Under the pieces are notes generated by a model, which worked only from the letters and a program-made list of their open reading frames with translations, searched no databases and was not told the origin of the DNA. The position numbers and the translations under genes are program-made. Below, piece after piece: positions 1 to 6,598 of a stretch of DNA of 15,171 bases. Positions within the stretch are counted from its first letter, which is position 1. Every line of letters begins with the position of its first letter. The DNA comes from JBDRGD01 sp043818095 (lineage in GTDB: Bacteria; Chloroflexota; Dehalococcoidia; Dehalococcoidales; RBG-16-60-22), in assembly GCA_043818095.1 (NCBI GenBank), contig JBDRGD010000050.1, forward strand, positions 1 to 15,171. Direction: 5' to 3'.

Positions 1-273
1 AGGATAGCCCATGTTCTGGAGGGTCATCGCCATCAGGGTGCTGGAGATAATCTCCCCGGTGGAAAGCAGCACGTCCAGCTCCCGCTTTTCCGGGTGGGGG
101 GAGAGCTGGTATGCCAGGGTGATGAGGTCATCCGTGGTGTCTCCCATGGCGGAAACGACGACCACCACCTCGTTGCCCTTGTCCCGGGCCCCGGCAATGC
201 GCCCCGCGACGTTCTTGATTTTCGCGGCGTCCGCCACGGAAGAGCCGCCGTATTTCTGCACGACTATCGCCAT
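1..273 (-). CDS. lysC: Aspartate kinase, N-terminal part (cut by window edge)
   Basis: Aspartate kinase phosphorylates L-aspartate, the first step to lysine, threonine and methionine, in the cytoplasm. The 91 visible codons start MAIVVQKYGGSSVADAAKI. They carry the nucleotide-binding KYGGSSV motif near residues 7-13, a VVVSAMGDTTDDL segment, and LLSTGEIISSTLMA, all typical of the N-terminal kinase domain. The ATG at 273-271 has an AGGAG site about 9 bases upstream. The catalytic remainder and any ACT regulatory domains lie beyond base 1. The gene follows the mutase-like gene by 20 bases on the same strand, so the two are probably one operon. The family call is firm. Whether this is a feedback-regulated isozyme cannot be seen. 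Confidence 0.93.
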   Translation of the reverse strand, partial: MAIVVQKYGGSSVADAAKIKNVAGRIAGARDKGNEVVVVVSAMGDTTDDLITLAYQLSPHPEKRELDVLLSTGEIISSTLMAMTLQNMGYP

Positions 274-293
274 CGGTTGCTATCTCCTGAACT

Positions 294-1487
294 TCAGCTG
301 TCCCGGTCGACCAGTTTCCCCATAATTTTATACCCATCCCGCAGGAAAATACCAGCCTTTTCCGCCTCCGCCTCCGAGAAGCGCTTCCCCCGGGTGCCGC
401 GGAAGCCTTCTCCCCAGAGCAGGAAGGGCACCGGGTCGTCATAATGGGTGGGTATGGGGATGGGGGTGGGGTGGTCGGGCAGGACCAGGAGGCGCAAGGA
501 GTCCCCCTGCCAGGAGCGCAGCCGCCCGATTATCTCATCGTCAATCCGCTCGATGGCCGCCACCTTGCCCTCGATGTCCCCACCGTGCGCCGCCTCGTCC
601 GGTGCCTCGACGTGGACTACCACCAGGTCATGGGTCGCCAGCACCTCCAGCGCCCCGATAGCCTGGGCGGCATAATCGTTATCGGCGCCGTCCGTCACCC
701 CCGGGATTTCCAGGATGGTTATTGTCGCCATCTTCGCCAGCCCGCGGAGGAGGTCGACGCCGGAGGTCAGCGCCGCGTCCAGCCCGTAGACCTGCCGGAA
801 GGGAGGCATTTCCGGAACGGGGCCGGCACCCCAGAAAAGCCAGATGGTGGTGGCGGGAAGCTCCCCGCGGCCCTCCCTCGCCCGGTTCACCGGGTGGTCC
901 CGCAGCACCGCCTCGGAGCGCGCCATCAGGTCCCGCAGAAACTCGCTCCCCGTGCCCCGGGGCAGGTTGGCAAGCACCGGTTTCTCGGGGATATCGTGCG
1001 GCGGGGTGCAGATAGCTTTCAGCGTCTCCTCGTGTCCCCTGAGCTTCAGGAGGTGGCGGTAGCTGACGCCGGGGTAGAACTCCACGTCCGCACCGCCGAG
1101 CTCTGCGTTCAGGGCGGTTATCAGGTCGCGGGCTTCCGGGGTGGTGATGTGGCCCGCGCTGTAATCCACCATGACGCCGCGGCGCACGTTCACCAGGTTG
1201 CAGCGGAAGACCGCTTCCCCCTCGTCCACGGGGACCCCCAGGCTGCGGGCTTCAATCGCCGCCCGCCCCTTATAGTACAGCCGCGGATTATAGCCCAGGA
1301 CGGACATGCAGGCGCAGGCGCTGCTCGCCTCCATGCCCTGGGGCACGGTGCGCACCTGTCCCAGCATCCCCCCGGCCGTCAGCGCGTCCAGGTTCGGGGT
1401 GCGCGCCAGCTCCAGGCTGGTCTTGCCGCCATGCTCCGGCACGGGCCAGCCGCTGGCGCCATCCATGATAACTACGGCGTATTTCAT
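294..1487 (-). CDS. ApgM-like phosphoglycerate mutase family protein, candidate homoserine kinase
   Basis: This 397-residue protein belongs to the alkaline-phosphatase superfamily branch of archaeal-type cofactor-independent phosphoglycerate mutases. Visible family marks are the metal-ligand region VVIMDGASGWP (Asp9), the nucleophile region around Ser55/Ser56 followed by MSVLGYNP, EAPDEAAHGGD, and the metal-binding LPDHPTP motif with a later His in PTHYDDPVP. The classical mutase motif GSDVAN before the LGY segment reads S-S-A-C-A-C here, which departs from the mutase consensus. A bacterial subgroup of this family has been proposed to be homoserine kinase (TIGRFAM 'proposed homoserine kinase'). 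Aspartate kinase lying 20 bases downstream supports that role over glycolysis. The ATG at 1487 matches the family N-terminus, although its ribosome site is weak. Family membership is secure; substrate is inference. Confidence 0.9.
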   Translation of the reverse strand: MKYAVVIMDGASGWPVPEHGGKTSLELARTPNLDALTAGGMLGQVRTVPQGMEASSACACMSVLGYNPRLYYKGRAAIEARSLGVPVDEGEAVFRCNLVNVRRGVMVDYSAGHITTPEARDLITALNAELGGADVEFYPGVSYRHLLKLRGHEETLKAICTPPHDIPEKPVLANLPRGTGSEFLRDLMARSEAVLRDHPVNRAREGRGELPATTIWLFWGAGPVPEMPPFRQVYGLDAALTSGVDLLRGLAKMATITILEIPGVTDGADNDYAAQAIGALEVLATHDLVVVHVEAPDEAAHGGDIEGKVAAIERIDDEIIGRLRSWQGDSLRLLVLPDHPTPIPIPTHYDDPVPFLLWGEGFRGTRGKRFSEAEAEKAGIFLRDGYKIMGKLVDRDS

Positions 1488-1492
1488 CCCGG

Positions 1493-1521
1493 TTTACAAG
1501 CCACCGCCTTTCGCCTATAAT
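1493..1521 (+). promoter_or_regulatory. Sigma-70-type promoter for tRNA-Pro
   Basis: TTTACA at 1493-1498 and a perfect TATAAT at 1516-1521 are separated by 17 bases. Transcription would start near 1528, about 43 bases before the tRNA. The -35 hexamer lies just upstream of the divergent mutase-like gene, so expression of the two could interfere. Confidence 0.7.
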
Positions 1522-1548
1522 ATGACCGGCGGGGTATCTTTAGCGCAA
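1519..1548 (-). promoter_or_regulatory. Possible promoter for the mutase-like/lysC operon
   Basis: On the minus strand TTGCGC (1548-1543) and CATATT (1524-1519) are 18 bases apart, about 35 bases upstream of the gene start. Each hexamer matches the sigma-70 consensus at four of six positions. It overlaps the tRNA-Pro promoter on the other strand, so the two genes share a short divergent control region. Weak evidence. Confidence 0.3.
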
Positions 1549-1570
1549 GGTTCAAGAACTCTGCGATTAT

Positions 1571-1645
1571 CGGGGCGTAGCGCAGCCTGGTTAGCGCGCA
1601 GCGTTCGGGACGCTGAGGTCGGTGGTTCAAATCCACTCGCCCCGA
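1571..1645 (+). tRNA. tRNA-Pro, anticodon CGG
   Basis: A complete cloverleaf can be folded by hand. The acceptor CGGGGCG (1571-1577) pairs with CGCCCCG (1638-1644), followed by discriminator A1645. The D stem is GCGC/GCGC. The anticodon stem CAGCG/CGCTG encloses loop TTCGGGA with anticodon CGG at 1606-1608, which reads CCG proline codons. The T arm carries GGTTCAAAT. The 3' CCA is not encoded, because TAA follows the discriminator base; this differs from the two tRNA genes near 9500. Confidence 0.96.
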
Positions 1646-1647
1646 TA

Positions 1648-1680
1648 AATCTTCCCACCAGCAAGATTCCTCTTTACCCA
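1648..1680 (+). terminator. Possible weak terminator after tRNA-Pro
   Basis: AATCTT (1648-1653) and AAGATT (1663-1668) can form a 6-pair stem with a 9-base loop, followed by the pyrimidine tract CCTCTTT. The stem is A/T-rich and the tract is short. From here to 1868 there is no other gene-like structure apart from an A/T-rich stretch ahead of htrA. Confidence 0.3.
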
Positions 1681-1858
1681 TTCTAGAGTGCCCCTGCGGT
1701 GGTGTCAATCCTGCGGGACGGTGCCCTGAAGAGCGGCCCGAGACGCCCGAGATTCTTTATTTGTCACGATTCCGTAACTTTTCCCGGGCCGGATTTCATG
1801 ATTTTTTAACAATTCATGGTTTAAAATAGAAATAGCAGTATTAAACAGGGATAACTTC

Positions 1859-1864
1859 AGGAGG
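1859..1864 (+). promoter_or_regulatory. Ribosome binding site of htrA
   Basis: A perfect AGGAGG lies 4 bases before the ATG at 1869 and fixes the start of the lipoprotein signal peptide. Confidence 0.8.
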
Positions 1865-1868
1865 CATC

Positions 1869-3104
1869 ATGAAAAAGCGACATACCGGTATTCTCTCAAT
1901 CCTGCTTTCCGTGCTGTTTTTATTCGGGGGCTGCGCCGACAACACTACCGGCGCCCCTCCGGCGCCGGTAGCAGCGCCCGCGCCCGCTTCTGTCCCGGCG
2001 CCATCCTCTCCGCTCTCGGTCTCGACGCTGGCTTCGGTCGCCGACCTCCAGACCACCCTGGAAAACGTTTACGCAGAGGTCAACCCCTCGGTAGTCAATA
2101 TCAGCGTCATTCAGCGGCAGGACTCCTCCACTTTTAACTTCCCGCAGATTCCCGGGCTCCCCATGCCCGGTCCGCAGGGACCGCAGGGGCCCCAGTTCAG
2201 CCGGTCACTCGGCTCCGGCTTCGTCTGGGACAGCGCGGGGCACATCGTGACCAATAACCACGTAGTGGCGAACGCGGACAACATCTCCGTCACTTTCAGC
2301 GACGGGACGATACTGCGCGGCGAAATGATTGGTACGGACGCCGACAGCGACCTGGCGGTCGTCAAGGTGGACCTGTCCAGCGTCCGGGTCAACCCCGTGC
2401 AGATGGCGGACTCTACGCAGCTGAAGGTCGGCCAGCTGGCCATCGCCATCGGCAACCCGTTCGGTCTCCAGGGGACGATGACCCTGGGCATCATCAGCGG
2501 GCTGGGGAGGCTGGTGCCGGCCAACGAGAACCCCGTGGGACCGAGCTACAGCATCCCGGACATCATCCAGACCGACGCCGCCGTTAATCCGGGGAACTCG
2601 GGCGGTGTCCTGCTGGATATCGCCGGCAGGGTCATCGGGGTGACCTCTTCCATCGTCACGACCACCGGTACCTCCGCGGGAGTCGGTTTCGCCATCCCGT
2701 CCACGATCGTGCAGCAGGTCGTCCCCGCCCTTATCCAGACCGGCCGCTACGCACATCCCTACCTGGGAGTCTCCATCATCTCGCTGACTCCCGATATCAG
2801 CACCGCGATAAACCTGGCCGCCAACCAGCGCGGCGCGATGGTCGCCGAGGTGACGGCAGGGGGCCCGGCGGACCGGGCCGGTATCCGGGCAGGGCAGGAC
2901 CAGGTGAGCGTCAACGGGCGGGACATACCCGTCGGCGGTGATGTGATTATCGCCTACAACGGGCAGACCGTGAAAAGCACGGACGACCTGATAACCATCC
3001 TGGCGCGTTCCGGGGCGGTCGGCGAGACGGTAACCCTGACGGTGCTGCGCAACGGCGAGCAGGTCCAGGTGCCGGTCACCCTCGGGACCCGGCCCATCTC
3101 CTAG
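1869..3104 (+). CDS. htrA: HtrA/Deg family serine protease, lipoprotein with PDZ domain
   Basis: This 411-residue envelope protease would degrade or hold misfolded exported proteins. The N-terminus is a lipoprotein signal: MKKRH, a hydrophobic stretch, and FGGC with Cys22 as the likely lipidated residue. The lipobox -3 residue is Phe rather than the usual Leu. A Pro/Ala/Ser linker (about 28-50) follows. The trypsin-like domain carries the full triad: His131 in TNNHVV, Asp161 in DSDLAVV, and Ser244 in NPGNSGG. One PDZ domain occupies roughly 295-408 (YLGVSI, GPADRAGI, GDVIIAYNGQ). A loop near 97-110 is rich in Pro and Gly with a GPQ repeat, in a position that in Deg proteases is a regulatory loop. 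The gene has its own upstream region and converges on mazG. Family assignment is firm; paralogue type (DegP, DegQ or DegS) is not. Confidence 0.95.
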   Translation: MKKRHTGILSILLSVLFLFGGCADNTTGAPPAPVAAPAPASVPAPSSPLSVSTLASVADLQTTLENVYAEVNPSVVNISVIQRQDSSTFNFPQIPGLPMPGPQGPQGPQFSRSLGSGFVWDSAGHIVTNNHVVANADNISVTFSDGTILRGEMIGTDADSDLAVVKVDLSSVRVNPVQMADSTQLKVGQLAIAIGNPFGLQGTMTLGIISGLGRLVPANENPVGPSYSIPDIIQTDAAVNPGNSGGVLLDIAGRVIGVTSSIVTTTGTSAGVGFAIPSTIVQQVVPALIQTGRYAHPYLGVSIISLTPDISTAINLAANQRGAMVAEVTAGGPADRAGIRAGQDQVSVNGRDIPVGGDVIIAYNGQTVKSTDDLITILARSGAVGETVTLTVLRNGEQVQVPVTLGTRPIS

Positions 3105-3125
3105 CCCTTCTGCTTGATGGCCTGC

Positions 3126-3165
3126 TCAGATACGCAGATACGTAATTGCGCAATTGCGTGAGTGC
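3126..3165 (+). repeat. Octanucleotide tandem array, copy 1
   Basis: Five consecutive 8-base units run in phase between the converging htrA and mazG genes. The third is GTAATTGC, the fourth GCAATTGC, the fifth GTGAGTGC, and the first two are degenerate (TCAGATAC, GCAGATAC). The centre contains the perfect 12-base palindrome AATTGCGCAATT at 3144-3155. Related arrays occur at 3892-3915 and 10359-10414. Confidence 0.6.
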
Positions 3166-3180
3166 TCATAAAGTCTGCCG

Positions 3181-3960
3181 CTAGCCCTGCGCCTGCTTCG
3201 CGTTTTCCCAGAGAGCGTTCTGCTCCTCGAAGGAAAGCCCGGCAAAGCGGACGCCCCGCTGGCGGCAGACCTCTTCCATGTGGACGAATCGACGATAGAA
3301 ACGGCGGTTCGCCTGGCGCAGGGCCGTCTCGGCGTCTATCCCCATCCGCCGCCCCACATTCACCAGCGTGAACAGCAGGTCGCCGAACTCCTGCTCCCGT
3401 TCCGCGTCGCTGCCGGCTTCCCGGAGCTCCCCGACCTCCTCCACCAACTTTTCGATGACGCCCCCGGTATCCGCCCAGTCGAAGCCCACCCGGGCCACCC
3501 GCTTCTGCACCTCCAGGCTGTAGCCCAGCGCGGGCATTTCCGGGGGCACCCCCGCCAGCATGGAGGCCCCGCTTTCACGTTCTTCCTCTTTCAGGCTCTC
3601 CCAGCGGTGCGCCACTTCCTCCGCATCCTGCGCCGTACCCGTACCGAAAATATGGGGATGGCGGCGGACTATCTTGGCGGTGATGCCGCGGATGACATCG
3701 CCGATGGCAAACTCGCCGTCGTCCCGGGCAATCTGGGCATGAAGCACAACTTGTAACAGCAGATCGCCCAGCTCCTCGCAGAGCGCCTCCGCGTCTCCTT
3801 CGTCGAGGGCGGCCAGCGCCTCGTAACACTCGGACAGCAGGTTCTCCCGCAGGGAGGCGTGCGTCTGCTTACGGTCCCAGGGGCAACCTGCGGGACTGCG
3901 CAGTTGCGCAATTACGCCAACCAGCGTCGCAAAGCTTTCCAGGTTTTCCGGTACCGGCAT
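3181..3960 (-). CDS. mazG: Nucleoside triphosphate pyrophosphohydrolase MazG
   Basis: MazG hydrolyses (d)NTPs to the monophosphate and pyrophosphate and cleans aberrant nucleotides from the cytoplasmic pool. The 259 residues hold the usual tandem of two all-alpha MazG domains. The first (about 10-125) has LRSPAGCPWDRKQTHASL, EELGDLLLQV, and RRHPHIFG. The second (about 140-255) has EEVGELREA and EFGDLLFTLVNVGRR. In the first domain the usual EExxE metal motif reads S-E-C-Y-E, with one Glu lost; the second keeps EEVGE and GD. The ATG at 3960 directly abuts the fmt stop codon, and an AAGGAGGG site sits inside the end of fmt, so translation is coupled. The octamer-repeat sequence runs through codons for VIAQLRS. 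Confidence 0.95.
   Translation of the reverse strand: MPVPENLESFATLVGVIAQLRSPAGCPWDRKQTHASLRENLLSECYEALAALDEGDAEALCEELGDLLLQVVLHAQIARDDGEFAIGDVIRGITAKIVRRHPHIFGTGTAQDAEEVAHRWESLKEEERESGASMLAGVPPEMPALGYSLEVQKRVARVGFDWADTGGVIEKLVEEVGELREAGSDAEREQEFGDLLFTLVNVGRRMGIDAETALRQANRRFYRRFVHMEEVCRQRGVRFAGLSFEEQNALWENAKQAQG
3892..3915 (-). repeat. Octamer repeat copy 2, inside mazG
   Basis: On the minus strand GTAATTGC (3915-3908), GCAACTGC (3907-3900) and the weaker GCAGTCCC (3899-3892) follow in 8-base phase. They encode VIAQLRSP at the start of MazG. The repeat and the conserved LRxPxGCPWD protein motif coincide here, so the match could partly be chance. Confidence 0.4.
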
Positions 3961-4908
3961 TTACCCTCCTTCTCCGCCGAGGACCGCGCCGATGAAGTCC
4001 CGCTGTCCCCGCAGGAAGTCCGCCGCGTTCATCGCCCGCTTGCCGGCGGGTTTTATCGAGATAATCCCCAGGACGCCTTCCCCGGTCCCCACGCCGAAGG
4101 CGGCTCCCCCCCCGGTGAGCGCAACGACCTGCCCGGCCCGCGCCCCCGGCATTCCCGGCAGCGGGACCGCCTCCAGGACCTTTAACGGCTGCCCCTGCCA
4201 GCGGGTAAAGCTCTCCGGAGCGGGATTATAAGCGCGTACCCGCCGCCACAGCTCTACCGCGGGCAGCGTCCAGTCAATCTCGCTGTCTTCCTTCCGCAGC
4301 GGCCCGCTGTAGGTCGCCTGCTCCGCCGCCTGGGGCGCGGGGGTTATCTCCCGCCTCCCCCAGCGTATCAGCACCTCCAGCAGCAGCGGGGCCGCTACCC
4401 GCGCAAGCCGGTCACCCAGCGAGCCGGCGGTGTCCCGGGGGAAAACCGGCACCTGCGCCCGGGTGAACACCGGGCCGGTATCCATCCCGGCATCCAGCAG
4501 CATGATGCTGACGCCGGTAAACTCGTCTCCCGCCAGGATGGCGCCGCTGATGGGGGAAGCCCCCCGGAACCGGGGCAGCAGCGAAGGGTGCACGTTCAGG
4601 CAGCCGCAGGGCGGTATCTCCAGGACGGTGCGGGGCAGGAGCGTCCCGTAGGCCGCCACGACGACGGCATCGGGCTGCAGCTCCGCCAGCTCCCGGACCG
4701 CCGCCTCCGCTTTAAAGCCTTCCGGCTGCAGCACCGTGAGCCCGCGTGCCCGCGCCGCCTGCTTCACCGGGGACGGCTGCAGGTGACGCCCCCTGCCGGC
4801 GGGGCGGTCCGGCGCGGTATAGACCGCGGCGACCTCCACGTGGTTCCGGAAGAGGTGCTCCAGCGTCGGCACGGCAAAGCCGGGGGTCCCCATAAAGACG
4901 ATACGCAT
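3961..4908 (-). CDS. fmt: Methionyl-tRNA formyltransferase
   Basis: Fmt transfers the formyl group of 10-formyl-tetrahydrofolate to initiator Met-tRNA. The 315-residue protein has the usual length. It opens with MRIVFMGTPGFAVPTL, the Rossmann-type start of the family. The catalytic set is present: Asn105 and His107 in NVHPSLLP, the RFRGASPI loop, and Asp143 in DAGMDTGPV. The C-terminal tRNA-binding domain follows from about residue 205. The reading frame continues upstream to 4992, but the ATG at 4908 is chosen because it gives the canonical N-terminus and has AGGAGG 6 bases upstream. It is cotranscribed with mazG. Peptide deformylase, often a neighbour, is not in the window. Confidence 0.96.
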   Translation of the reverse strand: MRIVFMGTPGFAVPTLEHLFRNHVEVAAVYTAPDRPAGRGRHLQPSPVKQAARARGLTVLQPEGFKAEAAVRELAELQPDAVVVAAYGTLLPRTVLEIPPCGCLNVHPSLLPRFRGASPISGAILAGDEFTGVSIMLLDAGMDTGPVFTRAQVPVFPRDTAGSLGDRLARVAAPLLLEVLIRWGRREITPAPQAAEQATYSGPLRKEDSEIDWTLPAVELWRRVRAYNPAPESFTRWQGQPLKVLEAVPLPGMPGARAGQVVALTGGGAAFGVGTGEGVLGIISIKPAGKRAMNAADFLRGQRDFIGAVLGGEGG

Positions 4909-4928
4909 AGCAAACCTCCTGGTACTAA

Positions 4929-4957
4929 ATTCTAACACCAATATTTTTGGGCAACAA
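4929..4957 (-). promoter_or_regulatory. Promoter for fmt-mazG
   Basis: On the minus strand TTGTTG (4957-4952) and TAGAAT (4934-4929) are separated by 17 bases. The -10 hexamer matches consensus at five positions, and the start would be about 10-15 bases before the ribosome site. The -35 hexamer abuts the -35 of the divergent dnaA promoter. Confidence 0.6.
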
Positions 4958-4968
4958 CCCGGCCCAAA
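4946..4968. promoter_or_regulatory. Operator-like palindrome between divergent promoters
   Basis: TTTGGGC (4946-4952), nine bases, and GCCCAAA (4962-4968) form a perfect 7-base inverted repeat. It covers the -35 of both the fmt and dnaA promoters. A third half-site, TTTTGGGC, occurs at 4983-4990. The size and position fit a dimeric repressor site; the protein is unknown. Confidence 0.5.
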
Positions 4969-4976
4969 GGTATACT
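4947..4976 (+). promoter_or_regulatory. Promoter candidate for dnaA
   Basis: TTGGGC (4947-4952) and TATACT (4971-4976, five of six matches) are 18 bases apart. A transcript from about 4983 would carry a leader of roughly 270 bases before dnaA, including the nested hairpin at 5026-5087. An extended -10 (TGGTAAAGT, 5175-5183) closer to the gene is an alternative without a clear -35. Confidence 0.5.
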
Positions 4977-5025
4977 GGTCGATTTTGGGCAAAAATGAGA
5001 GCTTTTAAGAGTTAGCACGCTGCAA

Positions 5026-5087
5026 CCCCGGCGGCAAGACCTTTGGCCGTTCTCCCAGAAACGGTTTGCCAGCGGAACTATCCGGGG
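5026..5087 (+). promoter_or_regulatory. Nested hairpin in the presumed dnaA leader
   Basis: Three stems nest. CCCCGG (5026-5031) pairs with CCGGGG (5082-5087), GGCAA (5033-5037) with TTGCC (5066-5070), and GCCGTT (5046-5051) with AACGGT (5060-5065, one G-T pair) around an 8-base loop. An internal bulge of eight bases (5038-5045) sits on the 5' side. A short CGGA/TCCG hairpin (5073-5084) would compete with the outer stem. I do not recognise it as a known riboswitch. The rest of the 4909-5251 gap shows no gene and no clear DnaA box. Confidence 0.4.
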
Positions 5088-5251
5088 GGTAATCTTATCA
5101 CGTTAATTTCTTTCACAAATCGCAAGTTTCTTAGTCTTCGCTGCGGGTCTGCTGAAACCCACAGAAAAATTCGCTGGTAAAGTGAGGGAGGGTATTTTTG
5201 TGCCTGAAACCGGGAACATAGCGCGCAGGAAGGGTTAAACCAGGGATATAT

Positions 5252-6598
5252 ATGCTGTCCACCGCACGAGAAGTCTGGGAAGCCACCCTGGGCGAGCTAC
5301 AGGTACAGGTCAGTAAGTCAAACTACCGCACCTGGCTGGAAAAAACCAAAGGCATCAGCTATGCCGATGACGTCCTCGTTATCGGCGTTCCCAACGCTTT
5401 CGTCGCCGAATACCTGGAGACCAACCAGCGTTCCCTGATTGAAAAAGCCCTTTTCGGGCTGACCTCCCCGCAGACCAGGGTCGTCTTCCGCGTCAACGGG
5501 CACCATCCGGAGGAGAAAGCCCCGGAGTCAGCGCCGGCATCAGGAACGCCCCCCACGGCGGCTCGCTACACCGGTTTTAACCCGAAATACGTCTTCAACA
5601 GCTACATCGCAGGCACGAACAACCGTCTCGCCCGCGCGGCGGCGCTGGCCGTTGCCCAGCAACCCGGCCACACCTATAACCCCCTGTTCATCTACGGGGG
5701 CGTGGGGCTGGGCAAGACCCACCTCCTCCACGCCGTAGGGCACTGGGCCGCCGACGCCAAAATCAAGGCGCTCTGCATCACCGCCGAGAAGTTCACCAAC
5801 GAATATGTCAGCGCCATCCGCGAGCACCGGATGGAGGACTTTCACCAGAAGTACCGTAATGCCGACATGCTGCTCGTCGACGATATCCAGTTCATCAGCG
5901 GCAAGGAGCAGACCGAGGAGACCTTTTTCCACACGTTTAACGAGCTCCACAACGCCAACCGGCAGATTGTGATTACCAGCGACCGTTCCCCCAAAGAGAT
6001 GCCTCAGATTACCGAGAGGCTCCGGTCGCGGTTCGAATGGGGGCTAATCGTGGACATACAACCGCCGGATTATGAGACCCGTCTCGCCATCCTCCAGGCG
6101 AAGGCCGCCGAGAAGGACATCCCGGTACCCCAGGACGTGCTGGAGTTCCTTGCGGAGCAGGACCAGAGCAACGTCCGGGAAATCGAGGGCTCTCTGAACC
6201 GCGTCCTCGCCCTCGCCAGGCTGCTGCGGGCCAAGCCCGACCGCGCCCTGGCCGCCCGGGCCACCGAGAATATCGCCACCAAGAAACCGGCCGCCGCGCC
6301 TTCCGCGGCCCAGGTCATCATCAACGCCGTCGCCGCCGCCTTCCAGCTTTCCTCCGCCACCCTGACCGGGGCGCAGCGGGACAAGGAAGCCGTGACCGCG
6401 CGGCGCATCGCCATGTACCTCCTGCGCCGGGAGACGAACCTGCCCCTGGCTCGCATCGGCCAGGAGATGGGCGGACGTGATGCCGCGGCGGTCACCAACG
6501 CCGGGAAGAAAATCAGCCGGGACCTGGAAACCAACACCTTCCTGCGTAACAAAATTAAAGAAATTCAACAAAAAATGCACAAACCGGAAGCAAAGTAA
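5252..6598 (+). CDS. dnaA: Chromosomal replication initiator DnaA with altered recognition motif
   Basis: DnaA is the AAA+ initiator that binds DnaA boxes and opens the replication origin. The 448 residues show all four domains. Domain I (1-80) includes NYRTWLEKTKG. A short linker follows. The ATPase domain (about 108-330) has FNPKYVFNSYIAG, Walker A GGVGLGKTHLL (Lys155), Walker B LLVDDIQF (Asp210-Asp211), sensor ITSDR and the ERLRSRFEWGL arginine-finger segment. Domain IV has VTARRIAMYLLRRET. The usual signature GGRDHTTV reads GGRDAAAV at residues 407-414, so the His-Thr-Thr that contact box bases in E. coli DnaA are replaced by three alanines. The ATG at 5252 has AGGGA 5 bases upstream; an in-frame stop at 5237-5239 excludes a longer form. 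dnaN is not next to it. Confidence 0.95.
   Translation: MLSTAREVWEATLGELQVQVSKSNYRTWLEKTKGISYADDVLVIGVPNAFVAEYLETNQRSLIEKALFGLTSPQTRVVFRVNGHHPEEKAPESAPASGTPPTAARYTGFNPKYVFNSYIAGTNNRLARAAALAVAQQPGHTYNPLFIYGGVGLGKTHLLHAVGHWAADAKIKALCITAEKFTNEYVSAIREHRMEDFHQKYRNADMLLVDDIQFISGKEQTEETFFHTFNELHNANRQIVITSDRSPKEMPQITERLRSRFEWGLIVDIQPPDYETRLAILQAKAAEKDIPVPQDVLEFLAEQDQSNVREIEGSLNRVLALARLLRAKPDRALAARATENIATKKPAAAPSAAQVIINAVAAAFQLSSATLTGAQRDKEAVTARRIAMYLLRRETNLPLARIGQEMGGRDAAAVTNAGKKISRDLETNTFLRNKIKEIQQKMHKPEAK

Noticed and set aside
1484..1708. Small minus-strand reading frame over the tRNA-Pro gene
   Set aside because: It is the antisense translation of the tRNA (GRVDLNHRPQ is a well-known artefact) with no ribosome site.
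1774..1801. GTAACTT-N15-TCATGA upstream of htrA resembling a sigma-E promoter
   Set aside because: The match is partial, the stress sigma consensus of this phylum is not known to me, and a chance match is easy in such a short stretch.
5033..5070. c-di-GMP (GEMM) riboswitch on the minus strand, suggested by GGCAAACC
   Set aside because: The required GACGCAAAGCC segment and the tetraloop/receptor are absent, and on the minus strand the element lies upstream of the fmt promoter.
4909..5251. Replication origin next to dnaA
   Set aside because: No TTATCCACA-type boxes or AT-rich unwinding repeats were seen in this gap or in 6599-6863, and dnaN is not adjacent. An origin with unusual boxes is not excluded given the changed DnaA motif.
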